Source: Chryseobacterium aquifrigidense
GTDB lineage: Bacteria > Bacteroidota > Bacteroidia > Flavobacteriales > Weeksellaceae
NCBI RefSeq assembly: GCF_006716485.1
Contig: NZ_VFPD01000005.1
Span: 62,001 to 126,000, forward strand
Direction of reading: 5' to 3'
Length of the DNA stretch: 64,000 nt
The notes under the pieces are model-generated. The model was not told the DNA's origin. It ran no database searches and worked only from the letters and a program-made list of their open reading frames with translations. Of this stretch, positions 24,898 to 33,086 are shown piece after piece. A program made the translations under genes and the position numbers. How positions within the stretch are numbered: the stretch's first letter is position 1; every line of letters begins with the position of its first letter.

Positions 24898-26403
24898 ATG
24901 AAAAATATCGCAAAACAATATATAAAATGGGCTGTTGTTCTTTCAGTCTTTACGGGGACGGTTTCATGTGAGAGTGATTATCTTGAAACAGATCCTACCA
25001 CTGCGGCCTCTGAGGAAGCAGCTTATTCAAGTGCTGCCAATCTTATGGCTATTGTAAACGGGATGCATAGAGATATGTATTACAGACAAAATGATAACCA
25101 GGGACAAAATGGTCAGGGTGGAATTATGATCATGATGGATGCTCTTGCAGATGATCTTGTATTTCCTTCTACAGGAAACGGGTGGTATGTTTCAACCGTG
25201 AGATGGCAGGATCAGGTAAATGATAATGCTGCCAATGATTTTTATCCTTACCAGTTTTATTATGCACTAATCAGAAATGCCAATCTCGTTATTGCCAATG
25301 GTCCTTCAGTTCCTGCGCCTACTGCTGCTGATGCTACTACCATTAAAGCGGCTATTGGAGAGGCTTATGCATTCAGAGCTTTCTGTTATTATATGTTAGT
25401 TCAAATCTATGGTAAAAGATATGTGCCAGGTGCAAACAATACCCAGCTTGGAGTTCCAATCAGATTGGTGGCGAATGAAATTCCTTTGGCAAGAAATACA
25501 GTAGAAGAAGTATATACTCAGATCAATAAAGACCTTAATGAAGCATCCACAAGGCTTACAGGAATAACCAGAGCTACAAAATCGCATTTTAATGACAAAG
25601 TAGTTTTAGGATTAAAAGCCAGAATTGCATTAACGCAGGGGAATTATGCTGCTGCTGTAACAGCTGCTCAATCAGCACGTGTAGGATTTGCTCTGATGGA
25701 TAATGCAACCTATACCGCAGGATTTAATAATCTAGCAGGTGTTTCTGAATGGATGTGGGGTGCTACTATTATAGCGGATCAGGGAGACACATTTTCGAAT
25801 TTTGGAGCATATATGTCAAGAAACTTTAATTCTACCAATATTCGTCAGGCTCCTAAAGCGATTAATACTAAATTATTCCTTTCATTCCCATCTACTGATA
25901 TAAGAACTAAGAATTTTGATCCAACGGGTGCACATACAGCACTTGCTTTACCATCAACATATGCTAAATTCCCGTATACAGGACAGAAGTTTCTTGCTGC
26001 AAGCCAGGCAGACAGTAGGGTAGATGTTCCTTATATGAGATCGGCAGAAATGTATCTTATTGAAGCCGAAGCTTTGGCCAGATCTGGAGACGAAGCTGGT
26101 TCTAAAGCTGTTTTCAATGTATTTGCAAAAAACAGAAACCCATCTTATGCAGGGGCTGCCACAACAGGGGCTGCCTATATTAACGAAATTCTAGATAGCA
26201 GAAGACTTGAATTCTGGGGTGAAGGTTTCAGATTCTTAGATCTTAAGAGATTGAATTTAGGCTTGGACAGAACAGGAGCTAATCATTCTTCAGTAGTGAC
26301 TAATAACGTAATGACAGTTCCGAATACAGATCTACGCTGGGAATTCCTTATCCCAAGAACTGAAATCAATGCCAACCCATTGATTGTTCAGAATCCATTA
26401 TAA
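24898..26403 (+). CDS. SusD/RagB-family nutrient-binding lipoprotein
   Basis: The 501-residue lipoprotein (VSCESDYLETDP) is the surface lid of the SusC channel. It has the SusD TPR-like N-terminal region, with ALIRNANLVI and GEAYAFRAFCYYMLVQIYG, and a C-terminal RRLEFWGEGFRFLDLKR segment. It starts 12 bases after susC and ends with a terminator, so the pair forms a complete unit. Confidence 0.93.
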   Translation: MKNIAKQYIKWAVVLSVFTGTVSCESDYLETDPTTAASEEAAYSSAANLMAIVNGMHRDMYYRQNDNQGQNGQGGIMIMMDALADDLVFPSTGNGWYVSTVRWQDQVNDNAANDFYPYQFYYALIRNANLVIANGPSVPAPTAADATTIKAAIGEAYAFRAFCYYMLVQIYGKRYVPGANNTQLGVPIRLVANEIPLARNTVEEVYTQINKDLNEASTRLTGITRATKSHFNDKVVLGLKARIALTQGNYAAAVTAAQSARVGFALMDNATYTAGFNNLAGVSEWMWGATIIADQGDTFSNFGAYMSRNFNSTNIRQAPKAINTKLFLSFPSTDIRTKNFDPTGAHTALALPSTYAKFPYTGQKFLAASQADSRVDVPYMRSAEMYLIEAEALARSGDEAGSKAVFNVFAKNRNPSYAGAATTGAAYINEILDSRRLEFWGEGFRFLDLKRLNLGLDRTGANHSSVVTNNVMTVPNTDLRWEFLIPRTEINANPLIVQNPL

Positions 26404-26428
26404 CACGTACAGATTTTAATATATGATT

Positions 26429-26462
26429 GAGAATCCTGCTTTAGCGGGGTTCTCTTTTTTTT
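26429..26462 (+). terminator. Terminator of the SusC/SusD unit
   Basis: GAGAATCCTGC and GCGGGGTTCTC pair around TTTA with mismatches, followed by TTTTTTTT. Confidence 0.75.
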
Positions 26463-26527
26463 ACTACTGGGAGTAAATAAATGATGAGGTCTTCAGAAAA
26501 AAATATTTTAAAATTTAAAATAAAGCG

Positions 26528-26568
26528 TTGGCAGATTAAAAATTAATTTTAACTTTGTAATTCAAAGT
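26528..26568 (+). promoter_or_regulatory. Promoter with ACTTTG-dyad operator, copy 1
   Basis: TTG (26528-26530) and the exact -7 box TAACTTTG (26550-26557) are 19 bases apart. The dyad ACTTTG-TAATT-CAAAGT (26552-26568) overlaps the -7 box and start site. Its exact reverse complement recurs at 28221-28237. A protein bound here would repress the 26576-27813 pair; the nearby winged-helix regulator is the obvious candidate. Confidence 0.75.
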
Positions 26569-26575
26569 TCTTTTT

Positions 26576-27193
26576 ATGGATTCAAAAAACTATCACGAAG
26601 ACTTATCCCATATCCGTTCCATGATGGAACGTTCTTCCAGATTTATTTCTCTAAGTGGATTATCAGGAGTTGTTGCGGGATTAACGGCCATTATTGGAGC
26701 TGTATATGTGTATTTCGTTTTTCAGCGGGAAGGAATCAGTTATTTTGATGGGGACAGAAATATTTTAGGCCCAGCCTTGGTAAAAGAACTTGTCCTGATC
26801 GGAATTGTTATTTTGGTTGTTGCAGTCCTTAGCGGTTATATTTTTACAGCCCATAAAAGCAAAAAGAAAGGTTTGAAGATCTGGGATGCCACTACAAAGC
26901 GACTTTTGATTACCTTTGCAGTGCCTTTGGTAGCAGGCGGTGTCTTTTGTCTCGCTCTGCTTTATCATCATCTTTTTGTTTTCATTGCTCCAGCTACTCT
27001 TATTTTTTATGGATTGGCTCTGGTAGCAGCAGAACGATATACATTAACGGATGTAAAGTATTTAGGATATCTGGAGATTATTTTAGGGCTTATTTCTTTG
27101 TTCTTTTTAGGATGGGGATTGCTGTTTTGGGCAATTGGTTTCGGTGTTTTACATATTGTGTACGGATTGATCATGCATAAGAAGTATAAATAA
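26576..27193 (+). CDS. Uncharacterised multi-pass membrane protein linked to a winged-helix regulator
   Basis: The 205-residue product has a short cytoplasmic N-terminus (SHIRSMMERSSRFISLSGLSG) and about six membrane helices. The N-terminal sequence resembles a conserved Bacteroidota family that often lies beside PF13601-type winged-helix genes; its role is unknown. Its stop overlaps the next start by one base. It is driven by the promoter at 26528 with an operator dyad on the -7 box. Confidence 0.75.
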   Translation: MDSKNYHEDLSHIRSMMERSSRFISLSGLSGVVAGLTAIIGAVYVYFVFQREGISYFDGDRNILGPALVKELVLIGIVILVVAVLSGYIFTAHKSKKKGLKIWDATTKRLLITFAVPLVAGGVFCLALLYHHLFVFIAPATLIFYGLALVAAERYTLTDVKYLGYLEIILGLISLFFLGWGLLFWAIGFGVLHIVYGLIMHKKYK

Positions 27194-27813
27194 TGGGAAT
27201 TGGTTTTGTCATATTAATACACCTTTTTGCTATATCAGTCTTCAGTTTTATATGTGCTGTTATAGGTTGTTTACTTACTTATTTTATAAGTGGAAACGAA
27301 AGAAAAAGGAATAAAATGATATTGGCGTTTATTGGACCTTTTGTGGCATTTTATACGTTATATATTGTCGGAATTATTGGTTTGTCCATGGTGTCTGATA
27401 ATAAAAAAGTAGATGTTGGAATTGGTGATGCCTGGTATGTCCCTTTGAAAAATGACCATCAGCTTTTATTTATTGATTTACCAGAACAGGCGAGTATTAA
27501 TAATGGAAAAGGGTTAACGCTAGTTTCATATGTCACTAAAATTGAAGAGATGGGTGATCAGTTATTTGGTAAAACCTTTGATAACAAATATTTCCTCGTG
27601 GATCTAAAAAAAGAAGAGGTTAAAACTTTTCACACAGAAAAAGAATTAAGTGTTTTACATATAAATAAAAAACTCAATCTAGTAGATGCAACTGAATTTT
27701 ATTCAGAAAGGAAAAATGATATTATGGGCTATTGGCCCTTGTTGATAATGTTTTTATCTCTTATTATTAGTATTGGAGCAGTGTACATATGGAAGTTAAT
27801 ATTAATTTTTTAA
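27193..27813 (+). CDS. Uncharacterised membrane protein
   Basis: The 206-residue product has two N-terminal membrane helices (about 5-35 and 46-72), a soluble middle of about 100 residues with alternating strands, and a C-terminal helix (about 180-204). No family is recognised. It is translationally coupled to the preceding membrane gene (TAATG) and lies upstream of the winged-helix gene. Confidence 0.7.
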   Translation: MGIGFVILIHLFAISVFSFICAVIGCLLTYFISGNERKRNKMILAFIGPFVAFYTLYIVGIIGLSMVSDNKKVDVGIGDAWYVPLKNDHQLLFIDLPEQASINNGKGLTLVSYVTKIEEMGDQLFGKTFDNKYFLVDLKKEEVKTFHTEKELSVLHINKKLNLVDATEFYSERKNDIMGYWPLLIMFLSLIISIGAVYIWKLILIF

Positions 27814-27906
27814 TGGTAAAACTGCATCAGGCTGAAGTTATAGAGAAGTAAAAAAATGAAAGATAGTCAGATTTTGACTGTTTCAGAATAAATAAGAAAA
27901 AGTAAA

Positions 27907-28197
27907 ATGATCAAAATAAGTCAGCTCAATAAAGAATTCGAAAGCCGTGTAAGATTGGGCATTATGTCTGTTCTTATGGTCAACGACTGGGTTGACTTTT
28001 CTGAAATGAAAAACCTGCTCGAAATTACAGACGGAAATCTGGCGAGTCACAGCAATGCCCTGGAAAAAGCAGAATATATCGAAGTGAAAAAAGAATTTGT
28101 AGGGAAGAAACCCAAAACATCTTATCGCGTTACACAACGTGGAAGACAGGCATTTAATGAGCATTTAGATGCTCTTGAGAAATTACTGGGACGATAG
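27907..28197 (+). CDS. Winged-helix transcriptional regulator (PF13601-like)
   Basis: The 96-residue product is a single winged-helix domain of the HTH_34/ArsR-MarR-like group. Helices carry FESRVRLGIMSVLM and DFSEMKNLLEITDGNLASHSNALEKA (recognition region). A wing strand YIEVKKEFVGKKPKTSYRVT and the C-terminal helix follow. It has no metal or ligand domain. Identical dyads before the 26576 and 28263 units bracket it, so it is the likely repressor of both; this is inferred, not shown. It may have its own start site in the preceding 93-base gap. Confidence 0.85.
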   Translation: MIKISQLNKEFESRVRLGIMSVLMVNDWVDFSEMKNLLEITDGNLASHSNALEKAEYIEVKKEFVGKKPKTSYRVTQRGRQAFNEHLDALEKLLGR

Positions 28198-28218
28198 TCA
28201 TATATTTTTTTTGAAAAT

Positions 28219-28237
28219 TAACTTTGAATTACAAAGT
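28219..28237 (+). promoter_or_regulatory. ACTTTG-dyad operator, copy 2, on a -7 box
   Basis: The -7 box TAACTTTG (28219-28226) overlaps the dyad ACTTTG-AATTA-CAAAGT (28221-28237). This 17-mer is the exact reverse complement of the one at 26552-26568. It stands 26 bases before the 28263 ATG and just after the winged-helix gene. No clear -33 TTG was found at the usual distance. Confidence 0.7.
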
Positions 28238-28262
28238 ACTTTATAATTAAAAATTAAATAAA

Positions 28263-28553
28263 ATGATGACACACAAACAAACAACAATTGCAATTTATGC
28301 CCTTCCGTTGGCTTTACTCAGTATTCCATTGGTTGGAAATCTAGTGTCTAAAGAAGTTAACTGGTCAGGATCAGATTTCCTGATTGCAGGAGCTTTGCTT
28401 TTTACAACCGCTTTTCTGATCAACCTCGTTAGAAGCAGAATAAAGAAACAAAGTCAGAAAGTTCTCATCTCGTTTTTTATTCTGGCTGTTCTTGCATTGA
28501 TCTGGATCGAACTGGCAGTAGGAATTTTCGGAAGTCCGTTTGCCGGAAGCTAA
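28263..28553 (+). CDS. Small three-helix membrane protein
   Basis: The 96-residue product has three predicted membrane helices (about 9-27, 37-56, 68-90). No family is recognised. It is the first gene of the unit behind operator copy 2. ATGs at 28263 and 28266 are both possible starts. Confidence 0.65.
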   Translation: MMTHKQTTIAIYALPLALLSIPLVGNLVSKEVNWSGSDFLIAGALLFTTAFLINLVRSRIKKQSQKVLISFFILAVLALIWIELAVGIFGSPFAGS

Positions 28554-28583
28554 AATTTGATTTGTGATTAATCCTGAATAATA

Positions 28584-28883
28584 ATGAAAGATTCAGAAAT
28601 AATAGATCTGGGTAAGGCAGTATTCGGAGTGTTTTTTTCAATTGGAACTCTTTGTCTTTTAGGAGCTCTTATTACAAAAAATAACGGGTTTGCCGGAGCA
28701 GGGTATCTGCTAATCGTTTTCGGAGTACCAGTCAATTTATTATGTATACTGGGGTTTTTGACATATGGTTTTATAAATACATCAAAATTTAAAGAATGTA
28801 TGATAGCCATACTTATTTTGACGGCCAATATTCCCATCGCATTTCTGTACGCTTTAATAGGTCTTAGCTTTTTCAATAATTAA
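28584..28883 (+). CDS. Small membrane protein, paralogue-like to 29412-29708
   Basis: The 99-residue product has three to four membrane helices. Its end, NIPIAFLYALIGLSFFNN, resembles NIPVTLLYLTMFFNFS at the end of the 29412 protein, and both have similar length and topology. The two may be diverged copies. No function is recognised. Confidence 0.65.
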   Translation: MKDSEIIDLGKAVFGVFFSIGTLCLLGALITKNNGFAGAGYLLIVFGVPVNLLCILGFLTYGFINTSKFKECMIAILILTANIPIAFLYALIGLSFFNN

Positions 28884-28917
28884 TATTCATAAATATCTAA
28901 TTTTTAAATAATACGGC

Positions 28918-29403
28918 ATGAAAAAAATACGTGTTCAGTTTCTGCTTTTTGTGTATGATAAAACTCAAAAATTATACAGAAAATATTTCAAAAAGAAAAA
29001 AAGACAGTGGCAGTTCAATGAAAAACAACTGTTGGAATTTCAGGAAGATTCTTTAGGCCGAAAATTGGGAGAGTTTTACAGGAAACACGGTTTTTCTATG
29101 ATTCCCAAAATGGAAAATCATGATGTACACCATCTGATTACTGGTTGTGGAACCCACTTCGAAGATGAAATAGCCATGCAGTATCTGCTCCTTGGAAACG
29201 GCAAACTTAATGCACACCTTCTGGCAGCAATCGTATTGGGAACAATTATTCTCCCGGAATATGTGAAAATTTATATCAAAGCCTATAAAAAGGGACAAAA
29301 TATGAGAGCCTTTCACCATTGGGATTTTGAAGAACTGCTGTGGCAGAATTATGAGCATGTAATGGATTTTATTCAACAAAAAGAAACGGTAGTTCTTCAT
29401 TAA
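28918..29403 (+). CDS. Coq4-like protein
   Basis: The 161-residue product has a basic N-terminus and the Coq4 metal motif HDxxH-x11-E intact: HDVHH, eleven residues, then Glu (MENHDVHHLITGCGTHFEDE). In eukaryotes and some bacteria, Coq4 is needed for ubiquinone biosynthesis and has been linked to quinone-ring modification. Flavobacteria normally use menaquinone, so the role here is open. It sits in a cluster of small membrane proteins behind operator copy 2. Confidence 0.8.
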   Translation: MKKIRVQFLLFVYDKTQKLYRKYFKKKKRQWQFNEKQLLEFQEDSLGRKLGEFYRKHGFSMIPKMENHDVHHLITGCGTHFEDEIAMQYLLLGNGKLNAHLLAAIVLGTIILPEYVKIYIKAYKKGQNMRAFHHWDFEELLWQNYEHVMDFIQQKETVVLH

Positions 29404-29411
29404 AACTAAAG

Positions 29412-29708
29412 ATGATGAGAAAAATAAAATTCAGCCCGTTGGGAGAAAAAACATTTTTAATTTCCTTTTTGCTGGGCACATTCTTATTGATCTTATTTTG
29501 GATTACGGAGGCAGAATTTCTGATCATATTCGGATTTTATTACGTAGTGATTGCTGCTGTAACCAACCTGTTGATCACCTTATATGAACTGATGGAATAT
29601 CTGAGTGATATTTCCGGAAAGAAGAGGAATGGAAATTCTGTTCTTCTTCTGTTGCTCAACATTCCTGTTACCTTACTCTACCTTACCATGTTTTTCAATT
29701 TTAGCTAA
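29412..29708 (+). CDS. Small membrane protein, paralogue-like to 28584-28883
   Basis: The 98-residue product has about three membrane helices and ends NIPVTLLYLTMFFNFS, like the 28584 protein. It begins eight bases after the Coq4-like gene. No function is recognised. Confidence 0.65.
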   Translation: MMRKIKFSPLGEKTFLISFLLGTFLLILFWITEAEFLIIFGFYYVVIAAVTNLLITLYELMEYLSDISGKKRNGNSVLLLLLNIPVTLLYLTMFFNFS

Positions 29709-29750
29709 GCCTTAAACAGTTCATATTTCATCTTTTAAATAATAAACATC

Positions 29751-31121
29751 ATGAAAACACATCATTATATATTTCTTACAGCTATTCTCTTTGTCATCGT
29801 TTTTTATGATCAGGAGGTAGGATTGAACCTTGGGATTCTGGGAATTTCCTACGCTGTATTAACGTTGTTTAGAACACCTGAAAAAAATAAAACAAGAACA
29901 TTGTACGCTCTTTTTGCAACAAGCATTCTATCAAGCATTGCATTTGCATGGTTTGGAGATTTTCCATCCTTCATAGCGGTGGTGAGCTCACTCCTTTTAA
30001 TGGGATATAAATCAAAGAACAGAAGGTTGAAGGTTCTCTTTTTAATTCCTGTTTTTATTGTGAATTGCTGCACATCATGCTGCCGTTTTTTTAGCTTTGA
30101 CGAATGGCTTCCTAAAAAGAATGTTCCCGGGTTATGGCAAAAGACATTGGCTTTCATTTTGATTCCGCTGGTACTTGTTTCTGTTTTCTTTGGAATTTAT
30201 TCTGCAGGAAGTAATCATTTTGCAGCCCTTTTCACAGATTATGAGTTGGATCTTAACATTTGGCAGATATTCTGTCTCTCGGTTTTAGGATTTTTTATTG
30301 CTTTTAATTACTGGAATTATGCGGTGGAAAAACTCATCTATAAAAATAATCATGTTTTGGATAACGATTTCAGCAAAGATTCCCGGGTTCCAAAGGCTAC
30401 TTATTCTTTTCTTGACCTAGATGCAGAAAGAATGAGTGGAGTAATCTCTTTTGTCCTGTTGAATGTTTTATTGGTGTTCTTTATTATTACTTACAATTAT
30501 GAACAGTTTTATGAAGCAGTAAAAACACCGGTTCAGCTTTCAGAAGAAACCCATGAAAGAGTAAATGCTGTGATTATGTCTATTGTTATGGCAATTCTGG
30601 TGATCATGTTCTATTTTAAATCCGGATTTAATTTTGATCCAAAAGCAGGTTTATTGAAAATCTTAGCCAAAATCTGGATATTCCTCAATGCTATTCTTGT
30701 AGTTTCTGCAGCACTTAAAAACTACGAGTATATTGTTAATTATGCATTTACCTATAAAAGGTTAGGGGTTTTTGCTTTTTTGTTGTTATCGCTTGTTGGC
30801 CTGGTCCTTACTTATATTAAAATCCAAAAACAGAAAAGAAACATTTTCCTTGTCAATACAATGATTTGGTTTTTTTATGGAACAGTTCTCGTATGCAGTT
30901 ACTTCAACTGGGGTGGTTTTATTACTTCCCAGAATATGAAACGAAAAGATTTTGCAGTCAATTATCATTTAACTTCCATCAACTTCAGCGAAAAGGCACT
31001 CCTGAAATATGCAGATGAAAAAAATGATCAGAAACTTAGAAATACCTTACAGAATAAGGTGAAAAACGAAACTTCTAAAACTGTCTTTTCAAAGATTTTG
31101 TATTATCAGACTATAAAATAA
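29751..31121 (+). CDS. DUF4153/DUF4173-like multi-pass membrane protein
   Basis: The 456-residue product has about ten membrane helices and ends in a soluble region of some 60 residues. A central SFLDLDAERMSGVISFVLLN and a late FNWGGFITSQN resemble the DUF4153/DUF4173 group. A four-cysteine patch NCCTSCC near residue 105 is unusual and could bind metal. No enzymatic role is known. It follows the small membrane genes and precedes a DUF1361 gene by six bases. Confidence 0.7.
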   Translation: MKTHHYIFLTAILFVIVFYDQEVGLNLGILGISYAVLTLFRTPEKNKTRTLYALFATSILSSIAFAWFGDFPSFIAVVSSLLLMGYKSKNRRLKVLFLIPVFIVNCCTSCCRFFSFDEWLPKKNVPGLWQKTLAFILIPLVLVSVFFGIYSAGSNHFAALFTDYELDLNIWQIFCLSVLGFFIAFNYWNYAVEKLIYKNNHVLDNDFSKDSRVPKATYSFLDLDAERMSGVISFVLLNVLLVFFIITYNYEQFYEAVKTPVQLSEETHERVNAVIMSIVMAILVIMFYFKSGFNFDPKAGLLKILAKIWIFLNAILVVSAALKNYEYIVNYAFTYKRLGVFAFLLLSLVGLVLTYIKIQKQKRNIFLVNTMIWFFYGTVLVCSYFNWGGFITSQNMKRKDFAVNYHLTSINFSEKALLKYADEKNDQKLRNTLQNKVKNETSKTVFSKILYYQTIK

Positions 31122-31127
31122 AAGATC

Positions 31128-31832
31128 ATGAAAACCTTTCTAGAATCCTCAAGATTTAAAATTAATGTATTGTTGATAATGATGACCATATTCTGCTTCA
31201 GCCTTTCTGCTTTCAGATACTATATCAGCGATACAAAAGTTTTTTTGTTTCTCAACTGGAATCTTTTTCTGGCATGGATTCCCTTATTACTAAGTTCTTT
31301 TATTTTTGCCTTTCGTATCAGAAGTAAAATTTCACTCATCTTTATCATCGTAGTCTGGATATTGTTCTTCCCCAATTCTCCCTACATTCTTACGGATCTT
31401 TTTCACCTCAGAGCAAGAAATGATATACCGGTCTGGTATGACCTTATTGTTATTCTTTCCTATGCCTGGACAGGGCTGATCTGTGGTTTCATAAGTCTTA
31501 ATGATATTGAAAGACGGCTTTCTGACTATGGAAAAAGAAATATCATCAATGGAGTGATTGTATTTTTCCTGTTCATGAGCAGCTTTGGAGTTTATCTTGG
31601 CCGGTTTTTGAGATGGAACAGCTGGGATGTACTCAATAATCCTTTCGGTCTGTTCTCAGATATTGTGGTAAGATTCATCTATCCTATGGAATATACCAAA
31701 ACATGGGGTGTTACGCTTTTGATGGGAATTATGCTCAACTTTATGTACTTTACATTTAAATGGGCTGGAACAAATGATGAAAAAGAATTGCAGGCAGAAA
31801 ATAAATCATTAAACGAATTGGAACAATTTTAG
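31128..31832 (+). CDS. DUF1361 membrane protein
   Basis: The 234-residue product has about six membrane helices and the DUF1361 signature: FFPNSPYILTDLFHL, then a WDVLNNP segment after GRFLRWNS. Function is unknown. It is the last membrane gene of the regulated unit, six bases after the DUF4153-like gene. Confidence 0.8.
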   Translation: MKTFLESSRFKINVLLIMMTIFCFSLSAFRYYISDTKVFLFLNWNLFLAWIPLLLSSFIFAFRIRSKISLIFIIVVWILFFPNSPYILTDLFHLRARNDIPVWYDLIVILSYAWTGLICGFISLNDIERRLSDYGKRNIINGVIVFFLFMSSFGVYLGRFLRWNSWDVLNNPFGLFSDIVVRFIYPMEYTKTWGVTLLMGIMLNFMYFTFKWAGTNDEKELQAENKSLNELEQF

Positions 31833-31886
31833 CATTTAAATGAGCTCAGCATAATAAATGCTGATCCATTTTTTAAATTAATTATT

Positions 31887-32426
31887 ATGAAAAAAAGCTT
31901 ATTGTTAATTCCTTTGATTATTGTTGCCTGTAAAAAAGAACCTGCGGTGACAAACGCTCCGGAGAAAGATTCTACAGTAGTAACAGAAATGCCGGACTCT
32001 GTGGTGAAAACAGATTCTGTAGCACTGAGAAAAAAAGATTCAATTATTAACAATGCTCCGGCCACGAAGGAAGTATTACGCAAAGGGGTAATGAGAGATG
32101 AAAAAGATGGTCAGATCATAAGAACTGCAGACGCCAACCAGCTGCCTTTTACAATCGGAGAAGAATTTACAAAAGATGATCAGGATTTGATTTTAAAACT
32201 GACCCGTTACGACCGTCCCAATATCAAAGCGAAAATTTCAACAAAAGAGAAAGACTTTAATATTCGTTTCAATCAAATCAGGCTTCCCAATGGGAACTAC
32301 GACGGACCTTTCGGAAGAGAAATCACTTATGATACTCCCGGAAATGGGGAAGTGTGGCTGATTATAGGAAAAAGTAACATGGCGTCGGGAAATACAAAAG
32401 GAAGTTTCACGGTAACTGTGGAATAA
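31887..32426 (+). CDS. Uncharacterised lipoprotein
   Basis: The 179-residue product has a lipobox (IIVACKKE) followed by a charged, disordered stretch of about 60 residues. A beta-rich domain follows, with RYDRPNIKAKISTKEKD and WLIIGKSNMASGNTKGSF. No family is recognised. It may be the distal gene of the preceding unit. Confidence 0.7.
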   Translation: MKKSLLLIPLIIVACKKEPAVTNAPEKDSTVVTEMPDSVVKTDSVALRKKDSIINNAPATKEVLRKGVMRDEKDGQIIRTADANQLPFTIGEEFTKDDQDLILKLTRYDRPNIKAKISTKEKDFNIRFNQIRLPNGNYDGPFGREITYDTPGNGEVWLIIGKSNMASGNTKGSFTVTVE

Positions 32427-32486
32427 TAATCAATCAATTTGGTACAATTTCTGCAAACTAAACACTAAAGTTTAAAATTTAACATT

Positions 32487-32999
32487 ATGAAAAATATAGT
32501 TCTAACAGCAATGGCCGCCTCAGCCGTACTTGTAAGTTGCGGAACCGTACAGTCGCTGGTTCAGAATACATTTCCATACACAACGAATGTTCTGATTTCT
32601 ACGGGAGTTCCTGCAGATAAGGAAGTGTCTTCCACTGCAACAGCTACCAATGTGCAGACCTGGTTCGGAGGAAATAACAATGCAAAAATTAAAGACGTAA
32701 GAATTTCAGATGCGAAAATCTCTGTGGCATCTCCTTCCGGAGGAAATCTGAGTGCATTCAAAACTGTAAAGATATACGTTTCATCTAACGGAACAGGAGA
32801 AAGATTGGTTGCATCACGTTCCAATATCTCCACCAATTCTTCCAGCTTGAACCTTGATCTTAATGATACCGGATTTCTGGATGAAATTGTAAAAAGTTCA
32901 GGATTAACTGTAAGAACAGTTTATGAACTGAAGAATCAGACCACTTCAGACATGAATATCAAGGTAGCGCTTAATTTCAGCAGCGTTCCTGCGAAATAA
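32487..32999 (+). CDS. Uncharacterised lipoprotein
   Basis: The 170-residue product has a lipobox (VLVSCG) and a serine/asparagine-rich, all-beta mature part with KTVKIYVSSNG and ASRSNISTNSSSLNLDLND. Sequence and pattern suggest an envelope protein. No family is recognised. A strong terminator follows. Confidence 0.7.
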   Translation: MKNIVLTAMAASAVLVSCGTVQSLVQNTFPYTTNVLISTGVPADKEVSSTATATNVQTWFGGNNNAKIKDVRISDAKISVASPSGGNLSAFKTVKIYVSSNGTGERLVASRSNISTNSSSLNLDLNDTGFLDEIVKSSGLTVRTVYELKNQTTSDMNIKVALNFSSVPAK

Positions 33000-33020
33000 T
33001 TATATAAAAAATACTATAAA

Positions 33021-33052
33021 AAACCCTCTTTCAGCCTTCTGAAAGAGGGTTT
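33021..33052. terminator. Perfect 14-bp hairpin between convergent genes
   Basis: AAACCCTCTTTCAG (33021-33034) pairs perfectly with CTGAAAGAGGGTTT (33039-33052). A-tracts on its left become a U-tract for the minus-strand protease transcript. It can serve both directions. Confidence 0.85.
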
Positions 33053-33086
33053 AATGTGAAATAAAATGTATAAAAATCTTTTGTTT

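Noticed and set aside
30786..30968. Minus-strand and other overlapping frames inside long genes
   Set aside because: They lie fully inside well-supported coding regions, have no family features, and follow from codon bias of the sense gene.
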